Assembly: GCA_037443945.1 (NCBI GenBank)
Contig: JBBINH010000069.1
Location: 1 to 14,355, forward strand
Direction of reading: 5' to 3'
Source: SSF26 sp037443945
Lineage (GTDB): Bacteria; Chloroflexota; Anaerolineae; J102
DNA: 14,355 nucleotides
Position 1 is the stretch's first letter; each line of letters starts with the position of its first letter. The notes below the pieces were generated by a model, which was not told the origin of the DNA, made no database searches, and was given only the letters and a program-made list of their open reading frames with translations. Both the position numbers and the translations under genes were made by a program. Positions 5,651 to 11,562 of the stretch are shown here, one piece after another.

Positions 5651-6903
5651 ATGCCGGTGACCATGCTGCGGTAGTTATGGCCGCTGGCGTAGATGCGGAT
5701 ACGGGTAACCTTTTGCGGCCGTGGAAAGGTCGGACTGTTCAGAAAATCGGGCGATTCGTAATCGTACCAGAGAAAGGCCGGGATCTTTTCGCCATTGCGA
5801 ATAGGCCAGTTGGCAATAGGGTCAACGGCATAAAAACCCCATGTCCAGAACTGGGGGTTGCCGTCCACGTCGATGAAATCGATCCGCGCCATCAGCGGAA
5901 ACTCGGACGATTGCTGGCCGCCGCCGGGCAGGCTCTGGCTGATCAGGCGGACGTCCAGCCGCAGGATGAGGCTGTCGTAATCGAGCACATCGGCGTTGAT
6001 CTCCTGGGTGATGGCCGTCTCGGTATGGATGCCGTCTTCGCCCTCGCGCTCGAAGTAGACCGCTTTGCGTTCGCCGGCCTCGACTACGGTGACCGTGCCG
6101 TAGGCGACCTGGGTGGGGTCGCGAGCATCCACCATGGCTTCGACCTGCCAGGTCCCCTCCAGAGGAGCGGTAAAATCGCCGTTGACCACCAGGTTGACAG
6201 GGCCGGCCATGGGTGCCGATGGCGGCAGACCCAGACGGACGGCCGTACGCTGACCGCTGCTGAGCAACACGCGTTGGCCCTGGGCTTCGACGTGGGCGGT
6301 GCCGTTGCGAACGCTGACCTCGGTATTCTCGTTGGTGACGGCAATGGCCACATCATCGCCATCCTGCAGCGAAACCCGGGCGTGGGGCGTGGTCACGAAG
6401 ATATCCACCGGGCGGTCGAGCCGGGTGTGGCCGGTAATACGCACCCGTCCGATGCCGAGTTGGAACTCCACCCTTTCCGGCAGGGTGCTGCGCCGAAAAC
6501 GGGGTGCCCGCGCCCGCAGGAAACGCAACTCACCGTTGTTGCGCAATTGCGCCGTCACCAGGTTCACCGTGGCCTTTTCGTCGCTATAAACCGAGATGTT
6601 CGCGCGGGCCGTTTCATCGGTGCGCACCAGCGCGCCTTCTCGGGGAATGGGCCACACGTCCACAACGGCCGTGACGTTTTCGCTTTCGGCTCCGACGACC
6701 AGCGTCGTGCCGCGAATGACCTCGACGCGGGCGAAGCGTGGAATCGTGGCATTTTGCAGATACCAGCGGATCAGCAGAGGCGTGCCGATGACGATGAGCA
6801 GAAAGATGGCGAACGCCGTCCACAACACAATCCAGGCCTGGCGACCTACGGCTTCGTAGGAGCGGGTTGTAGCGGTAGGGGTCGACTCGATGAGCTCGGT
6901 CAT
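5632..6903 (-). CDS. Membrane-anchored FecR-like domain protein
   Basis: A 423-residue protein with a short cytoplasmic N-terminus rich in Thr/Ser, one membrane helix at about residues 24-46, and a large outside part. Residues ~55-215 resemble a FecR domain: a beta-rich segment with VRTDETARANISVYSD, then VTNENTEVSVRNGTAHVEAQ and VLLSSGQRTAVRLG, matching the family pattern of a strand, a 'V-x-V-x-x-G-x-V' turn and a closing 'L-x-x-G-x-x-x'. The rest (VNLVVNGDFTAPLEGTWQVE to the end) looks like a carbohydrate-binding or discoidin-like beta-sandwich. FecR proteins usually signal to an ECF sigma factor, but none is encoded here and the FecR part is outside, so it may instead be a structural or ligand-binding surface protein. 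The ATG at 6903 lies 4 nt after the acylphosphatase stop. A longer frame to 7044 would overlap that gene and lacks support. It is the last gene of the block. Confidence 0.7.
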   Translation of the reverse strand: MTELIESTPTATTRSYEAVGRQAWIVLWTAFAIFLLIVIGTPLLIRWYLQNATIPRFARVEVIRGTTLVVGAESENVTAVVDVWPIPREGALVRTDETARANISVYSDEKATVNLVTAQLRNNGELRFLRARAPRFRRSTLPERVEFQLGIGRVRITGHTRLDRPVDIFVTTPHARVSLQDGDDVAIAVTNENTEVSVRNGTAHVEAQGQRVLLSSGQRTAVRLGLPPSAPMAGPVNLVVNGDFTAPLEGTWQVEAMVDARDPTQVAYGTVTVVEAGERKAVYFEREGEDGIHTETAITQEINADVLDYDSLILRLDVRLISQSLPGGGQQSSEFPLMARIDFIDVDGNPQFWTWGFYAVDPIANWPIRNGEKIPAFLWYDYESPDFLNSPTFPRPQKVTRIRIYASGHNYRSMVTGIGLIAQ

Positions 6904-6907
6904 GGCC

Positions 6908-7210
6908 TTATCCGATGGCAAAATCCGCGAACTCACCCGTGGCCGGTTCCCAATGAACCTCCACGCGGGTGACCTCGGCAGCCGCAGGGCCCCGCTGCAG
7001 CGCCGCCAAAAGCTGTTGCAGGGCTTCCTCCGGCCCTTCGGCAATGACCTCGACCTGCCGCGCCGGGAAATAGAGGTTGCGCACGCGACCGGTCAGGCCC
7101 AGCATCTGCGCCCGCCGGAGGACAAAAACGCGAAAGCCCACACCATGGACATAACCACTGATGAGCGCATGAAGACGACGTCGCGAAGGGGTAGTTCCTG
7201 GTGGACTCAT
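6908..7210 (-). CDS. acyP: Acylphosphatase
   Basis: A 100-residue enzyme of the acylphosphatase fold, which hydrolyses carboxyl-phosphate bonds such as acetyl- or carbamoyl-phosphate in the cytoplasm. The phosphate-binding loop GYVHGVGFR matches the family's GxVQGVGFR, with catalytic Arg27. The catalytic Asn45 is in GRVRNL. After it the usual N-L-x-D-G-x-V-E turn is replaced by NLYFPARQVEV: two residues longer and without the Gly. The end (about residues 53-100: VIAEGPEEALQQLL, then VTRVEVHWEP) is typical. There is no Shine-Dalgarno; the ATG overlaps the stop of a possible small upstream ORF as ATGA, which would explain translation by coupling. Its stop is 4 nt before the FecR-like start. Its in vivo substrate, here as in most bacteria, is not known. 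Confidence 0.93.
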   Translation of the reverse strand: MSPPGTTPSRRRLHALISGYVHGVGFRVFVLRRAQMLGLTGRVRNLYFPARQVEVIAEGPEEALQQLLAALQRGPAAAEVTRVEVHWEPATGEFADFAIG

Positions 7211-7320
7211 CTCAGGACTCGGAAGCAGTAGCGGTAGCGTTCTGGACCTGCTGTAGCCATCAGACCGTCGTGAATCATGAGCAGGGCGTCGTCAAGGGGG
7301 ATGGCAACAAGGGCATGCAT
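7207..7320 (-). CDS. Possible small ORF, 37 residues
   Basis: Between the AEC permease and acylphosphatase a 37-codon frame runs from the ATG at 7320 to a TGA that overlaps the acylphosphatase ATG as ATGA. The product begins MHALVAIPLDDALLMIHDGL and ends ERYRYCFRVLR. It matches nothing I know. The frame is the same as that of the permease, continuing after the permease TGA (7348-7350) with no further stop, so a TTG at 7344 is an alternative start and stop-codon read-through would add about 46 residues to the permease. In favour: the ATGA overlap, and the missing Shine-Dalgarno of acylphosphatase. Against: the small size and weak start signals. It may just be leader. Confidence 0.3.
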   Translation of the reverse strand: MHALVAIPLDDALLMIHDGLMATAGPERYRYCFRVLR

Positions 7321-7347
7321 TCTCGGGAAGTCGGCGTTTGACAAAAC

Positions 7348-8277
7348 TCAAGGACTCAAGACAAGCAGCAAAACGGGTAAGGTGATCAGACTCGCCAGGG
7401 TGGTGAAGAGAACGGCGCCGGCCACAAAACTCGGCGAGGCTTCGAATTCGTTGCTCAGCACGATGGTGTTGACCGCCGTGGGCATCGAAGCCTGAAGCAC
7501 GGCTACGGCAAAGGGAAGACCGGTCAGCCCAACCCCACGCGCCAGCAGAAGTGCCAGGGCCGGTCCGCCCAACATGCGCAATACGGTGAGCCGGGTGACG
7601 GCGTTGTTGCCCAGGCGGGCACGGGTTTGGGTCAGGGTCATGCCCAGGATGAGAAGAAAAACCGGGATGGCCGAACGACCGGTCATCTGCAACATGGTGA
7701 AGAAAGCGCCGGTCGGTTGGACACCGGCCAGTCGGGCGCCGAAACCCAACAGCATGGCCCATAGGATCGGTGCCTTGAGGGTGCGCCATACCGCTTGACG
7801 CAGACCGTCCTGACCGTGGGCCAGGATGAAGATGCTGAGGGTATTGCCGACCAGGCTGTTGAACATAAAGAGGACGAGGGCATAGCCGAAACCGGTTTCA
7901 CCGAAGGCGAAGAGATTGAGGGGAAGGCCGTAGTTGCCGTTGTTGAGTAGGATGGTCGTAACCATAAAGGCGCCGGCCAGCCGATGGTCATACCCCCAGT
8001 GCCGGGTCAGCAACGCCGCTATTAGGCCCATAACGGCCATATCGATAGCGGCGAAGACCAGGGTACGGCCGATGGTGTCGACATCGATCTCCAGGCTCAG
8101 GATGGACGTGAAGATGAGGCTGGGGGTCAGGACGAAAAAAACGACGCGACTGAGGGAACGTGTATCGAGCTGCAACCGTTGCTGGAGCCCATAACCGATG
8201 GCCACCAGGAGAGCAATCGGCCCCAGTACGTTGAAAAAGACATGGCCCAGGGCCTGCAGCTTGGCGACATCAGCCAT
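7348..8277 (-). CDS. AEC-family (auxin efflux carrier/malate permease-like) transporter
   Basis: A 309-residue integral membrane protein with about ten hydrophobic segments, starting with FFNVLGPIALLVAIGYGL. The inverted-repeat AEC fold is marked by the conserved LLNNGNYGLPL in the first half and ASMPTAVNTIVLSNEF in the second, both at the broken helices that form the substrate site in this family. Members export or import carboxylates or amino acids in bacteria; the substrate cannot be told from sequence alone. The start is set by GGAG (8283-8286), five bases before the ATG at 8277. The ATG overlaps the end of the HEAT-repeat gene by 8 nt, so the two are translationally coupled. No functional link to the other envelope genes is obvious. 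Confidence 0.93.
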   Translation of the reverse strand: MADVAKLQALGHVFFNVLGPIALLVAIGYGLQQRLQLDTRSLSRVVFFVLTPSLIFTSILSLEIDVDTIGRTLVFAAIDMAVMGLIAALLTRHWGYDHRLAGAFMVTTILLNNGNYGLPLNLFAFGETGFGYALVLFMFNSLVGNTLSIFILAHGQDGLRQAVWRTLKAPILWAMLLGFGARLAGVQPTGAFFTMLQMTGRSAIPVFLLILGMTLTQTRARLGNNAVTRLTVLRMLGGPALALLLARGVGLTGLPFAVAVLQASMPTAVNTIVLSNEFEASPSFVAGAVLFTTLASLITLPVLLLVLSP

Positions 8278-9328
8278 GTCGTCTCCAGCGAGCCTCGGCG
8301 TCGTCGTTTTCTTCCCACAAGGCGCGCAGTTCCTCTTCCAGCATGTCGCCGAAATCGTCCTCGTCGTAAGCCGTTTCGTCTTCTTCCAGGCCGAGCACCT
8401 GGTTGATCAGATCGAAGGTATTGCCTTCATTGCCCAGCAGCTCTTCCAGGGCGGCTGCGGCTGTGGCAGCAATGGCTTCATCCTCCCAGGCGGTGGCGGC
8501 CTCCAGCGCCCGGCGGGCTTCGGGACCACCGATCTGGCCGAGAGCGGTTAGCGCGGCCATGCGGACCTCGTTATCCGTCTCCCGGGCGATCAGCTGGATG
8601 AGCGGTCGCACGGCCTGGCGGGCTTCCAATTCGCCCAGGGCACGCACGGCCTCCAGCCGCAGCAGTGGCTCCTCTTCGTCCAGATAGGGCAGCAGGTAGG
8701 GGATCCAGCGCGGATCGGCATTGCGGCCCATGGCAAAGAGGGCGCTGGCCCGCATTTCGAGATCGGCGCTGTAGAGGGCATTTTCGATCAGACGAACCAC
8801 CCCCGGTCGACCGGAAGTAGCCAGACCCTCCAGGGCGCGACAGCGTACCTCCAGAGCTTCGGTTTCGCTGTGGAAGCTATCCCACAAGGCCTGCACGGCG
8901 TCCTCCAGCAAAGGCGACTCGACGGCACCGATTTCGCCCCAGTAGACAAAGCGACCCAGGGTCACCGCTGCCGCCTCGCGCACTTCGATGGCCGGATCGC
9001 TGGCCAGCAGGCGTTGGAAAATGGGAATGAGCTGTGGACGTTCGTCTTCCCACAGACCGGCGATGGCGCGAGCGCGCACACGGGCATCGCCGTCGTTGAG
9101 GGCCCAGCGGAAAATCGCACGGTAATCGTATTCGACATGGGTTTCGGCCAACTCGACCAACGCCTCCAGGATGGCCACACGGCGCTCGGTATCGTAGGTG
9201 GCCCAGGCATTCTGAAATTGGGCCAGCTCCTGGGCGTTCAGATCGGACAGATGCACCAGGGCCTGGTGGCTGAGTCGCGTCTGGGGATTCCCTAGTCGGA
9301 GGAGCAATTCGGTCAGTTTACGGGTCAT
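8270..9328 (-). CDS. HEAT-repeat protein with acidic C-terminus
   Basis: A 352-residue soluble protein built mostly of HEAT-type helical pairs, about seven to eight of them from residue ~40 to ~300. Examples are DGDARVRARAIAGLWE, PAIEVREAAAVTLGRF, ADLEMRASALFAMG, EPLLRLEAVRALGELE and NEVRMAALTALGQIG. The last ~50 residues form a strongly acidic tail (LEEDETAYDEDDFGDMLEEE) ending in a basic RWRRHG. HEAT arrays are protein-binding scaffolds, and nothing catalytic is visible. The ATG at 9328 (MTRKLTELLLRLGNPQ) was chosen over a longer frame to 9409 because it lies 10 nt after the stop of the zinc-ribbon/LysM gene, whereas the longer frame would overlap it. It overlaps the AEC permease gene by 8 nt. 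It probably works in the cytoplasm; its partner is unknown. Confidence 0.85.
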   Translation of the reverse strand: MTRKLTELLLRLGNPQTRLSHQALVHLSDLNAQELAQFQNAWATYDTERRVAILEALVELAETHVEYDYRAIFRWALNDGDARVRARAIAGLWEDERPQLIPIFQRLLASDPAIEVREAAAVTLGRFVYWGEIGAVESPLLEDAVQALWDSFHSETEALEVRCRALEGLATSGRPGVVRLIENALYSADLEMRASALFAMGRNADPRWIPYLLPYLDEEEPLLRLEAVRALGELEARQAVRPLIQLIARETDNEVRMAALTALGQIGGPEARRALEAATAWEDEAIAATAAAALEELLGNEGNTFDLINQVLGLEEDETAYDEDDFGDMLEEELRALWEENDDAEARWRRHG

Positions 9329-9338
9329 CGGTACACAC

Positions 9339-10610
9339 TTACTGCCATTGGAATTGCCAGCGCGGGCTGGGCGGTGAGACCGGGGTATCACCGAGGACAA
9401 CTTCGACATACCAGACGTAGGTACGGCCGAATTCCTGCGGGGCTTGACCGAACAACCAGGCCGGCACCTGGAAATCGGTGACGGTGCCCAGGTTCTCCCG
9501 AAAACGCCAGTCCACCGTATCGGGACCGACGAGAACCCCGATCACCAGCCGATTGCCGGCGCCTTCGGGCAACCCGCCCGGATTCTGCCATTTCAGGTAA
9601 ATCAGGGCGTCGTTGCCCCGAAAACCGGAACCACTTCCCGGCGAGACGAGCACCGGCGCCGGAACGGTAACGGCCGGTGTGGGTGTGGCCGGAGGCGGTG
9701 TAGGGGTAGCCCTTGCTTGTGCTCGGGTGGGGGTCGGCGTCGGCGGAGGCGGAGTGTAATCGGCCGGGGGAATCCGCAGAACCTGTCCCGCGCGCAGGGC
9801 ATTAGGGTTGCTGATCCCATTATAGGCTATCAGCGCCGCCACACTGCGACCGACGCGTTCGGCAATGAGCACCAGCGTATCACCCGGAGCCACCGTGTAG
9901 GTATCGCCAACAGCGGTCGCCGTAGGAGTAGCGCTCGGATTGGCAACAGGCGAGGGCGTGGCCGTAGGCGAAGGCAGGATGGTGGGCGTGGGTGTCATCG
10001 TCGCCGTTGGTGTCTGCGCCACCGTCGTCGTGGCCGTCGTTGTGGGCGTGATGAGGGTTCCTGGCGCGATGGTTTCGTCGGGTTCGATCGTGTTCGTCAA
10101 GGCCACCGTCGGCGTCAGCGCTGCCGTGGCGGTCACAACGGACGTAGGGGTTATGACGGATCCGGCCTCCGGTTCGGCGGGCAGTTCCGACTCCAGCGGG
10201 ATCACCACGATGGGCGTCGGGATGACGAATGCTTCCACCGTCGGTGTGACGACGGGGACCACACCTTCTGCGCCGGCGGGGACTTCTTCCGGGCTCACCG
10301 GCCGGGGTAGAACGGCTACGATCTGCGTCCGTAGACGGGTCAGGGATGGAAGTCGTAGGCTTTGCCCGCCCAACGAGACCCACATCAGCACCAACACGCC
10401 CACGGTGGCCAGGAAGAGGAGCCGATTCGGCTGCCAGGGCTGCAGATGGCGACCGCAGTGCGGACAGAGGGTTAGATGGGACGGGGTCCGCCGACGGCAA
10501 TGACGGCAGCGAATCACCGCATCGAGACGGCGGATCGTGGCACCGCAATTCGGACAGACGTTACAGCCTTGGGGAACGGGCAGGCCGCAACGATGACAGA
10601 TACGGGACAT
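9339..10610 (-). CDS. Zinc-ribbon, transmembrane, LysM protein
   Basis: A 423-residue protein spanning the membrane. The N-terminus has a double zinc ribbon: CHRC (5-8) with CPNC (19-22), and CRHC (35-38) with CPHC (49-52). A membrane helix follows at about 63-80. Residues ~100-235 and 285-317 are a low-complexity Thr/Pro/Val linker (TPTATMTPTPTILPSPTATP). A LysM domain lies between (about 236-281: YTVAPGDTLVLIAERVG to LRAGQVLRIPP), and LysM domains bind peptidoglycan or other GlcNAc polymers. The last ~105 residues (from PAPVLVSPGSGSGF) look like a beta-sandwich. The zinc ribbons should face the cytoplasm and the LysM the wall, so it could tie an inner partner to the cell wall. It starts 29 nt after a predicted transcription start, with no clear Shine-Dalgarno, and is followed 10 nt on by the HEAT gene. 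Confidence 0.88.
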   Translation of the reverse strand: MSRICHRCGLPVPQGCNVCPNCGATIRRLDAVIRCRHCRRRTPSHLTLCPHCGRHLQPWQPNRLLFLATVGVLVLMWVSLGGQSLRLPSLTRLRTQIVAVLPRPVSPEEVPAGAEGVVPVVTPTVEAFVIPTPIVVIPLESELPAEPEAGSVITPTSVVTATAALTPTVALTNTIEPDETIAPGTLITPTTTATTTVAQTPTATMTPTPTILPSPTATPSPVANPSATPTATAVGDTYTVAPGDTLVLIAERVGRSVAALIAYNGISNPNALRAGQVLRIPPADYTPPPPTPTPTRAQARATPTPPPATPTPAVTVPAPVLVSPGSGSGFRGNDALIYLKWQNPGGLPEGAGNRLVIGVLVGPDTVDWRFRENLGTVTDFQVPAWLFGQAPQEFGRTYVWYVEVVLGDTPVSPPSPRWQFQWQ

Positions 10611-10645
10611 GGATGGTAACCATGAGAAAAGGCTGGTAGCGACCC

Positions 10646-10676
10646 ATTATAACCGGGATTGGCGGCAACGGCTCAA
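10646..10676 (-). promoter_or_regulatory. Internal promoter before the zinc-ribbon/LysM gene
   Basis: The minus strand has a perfect -10 TATAAT (10651-10646) with TTGAGC (10676-10671) 19 nt upstream, a spacing slightly longer than ideal. Transcription would start near 10639, about 29 nt before the ATG. It lies in the only sizeable gap (103 nt) of the right-hand gene block, so the LysM to FecR-like genes may be expressed apart from the genes before them. Confidence 0.45.
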
Positions 10677-10713
10677 GCGCCCGGCTCCTCGGTGCGCCGG
10701 CGAGCGTGTCCCG

Positions 10714-11553
10714 CTAGGCCCACGTTAGCAGTGTCCCCAGGGGCGCGTCGGGGTCATGCAGATGGCGCTCCAACCGACCGGGTTGCTCGCCGGATAACAG
10801 GTGGACGCGCAGACCGGGATGGCGTTGCAGCAGCGTTAGCATGATGGCGATTTTGCCGGCCATACCCCCTGTGACATCGATGCCATGGGAGGCACCCAAC
10901 ACGGCGGTTTGCTGCTGAATCTGGGCGGCAGTCAGGTGGGGAAGGGGGCGGGCTTCGGGATGGCGCATGGGATCGGCCTCGAAGACGCCGTCTACCACCC
11001 CGACCAGACTGATCCGGGCCGGCGGGAGATGCTCGGCCAGCGCGGCCAGAACCTCCTCGGTGGCGACAATGGTCGTCCCGCGGTGATCGTCAAAGGCCAC
11101 ATCGCCGAACAGGACGGGAAGCAAACCGCGGACCAGGGCCTGGTGCACCGGCTCGACGAAAAACCGGGTGATGGTCCCATCGTGGCAACGCACCAGGGCC
11201 GAAGGCGGCAGGGCCACCGCCGGTAATCCCGCCCGCAGCAGAGCGGCCATGACCAGGCGATTGAGCTGGGCCGCAATATGGGCCGTTTCGGCAAAACCGC
11301 GCCAGCCCATAGGGTCGGTGCCGGCATCGGGGCCGGCACCGCTGCGGACGCGATAGCGCCGACCGACGACATGCCCATAGCTGCCACTGCCGTGGGCCAG
11401 CACGAGCGGCCGGCCCGGCCACCAGGTGCGGGCGATCTCGTCGGCCAACCGTTGGATGACCAGAGGCCGCGGCGTCAGCGGCTGCGACTTGAGCGTGATC
11501 AGGCTGCCGCCCAACTTGAGGAAATGGAGCGCAGTGGCATCGGAGGTCTTCAT
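10714..11553 (-). CDS. ipk: Isopentenyl phosphate kinase (amino acid kinase family)
   Basis: A 279-residue cytoplasmic kinase. It phosphorylates isopentenyl phosphate to isopentenyl diphosphate in the alternative mevalonate route described in archaea and in Chloroflexota such as Roseiflexus. Family marks: FLKLGGSLITLK (11-22), the Gly-rich loop with the lysine that contacts phosphate; HGSGSYGH (54-61), where the second His (61) is in the position of the substrate-binding His that separates these kinases from other amino acid kinases; LFGDVAFD; VDGVFEADP; and VTGGMAGK near residue 230. HGSGSYGH rather than the more usual HGGGSFGH is a mild variation. Other amino-acid-kinase relatives (glutamate 5-kinase, fosfomycin kinase) are less likely because the HGxGSxGH and GGSxIT pattern is specific. 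The ATG lies 9 nt after the lytic transglycosylase stop, with no Shine-Dalgarno, so translation may depend on coupling. No other mevalonate gene is in the window. Confidence 0.88.
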   Translation of the reverse strand: MKTSDATALHFLKLGGSLITLKSQPLTPRPLVIQRLADEIARTWWPGRPLVLAHGSGSYGHVVGRRYRVRSGAGPDAGTDPMGWRGFAETAHIAAQLNRLVMAALLRAGLPAVALPPSALVRCHDGTITRFFVEPVHQALVRGLLPVLFGDVAFDDHRGTTIVATEEVLAALAEHLPPARISLVGVVDGVFEADPMRHPEARPLPHLTAAQIQQQTAVLGASHGIDVTGGMAGKIAIMLTLLQRHPGLRVHLLSGEQPGRLERHLHDPDAPLGTLLTWA

Positions 11554-11562
11554 CGAAGCGAA

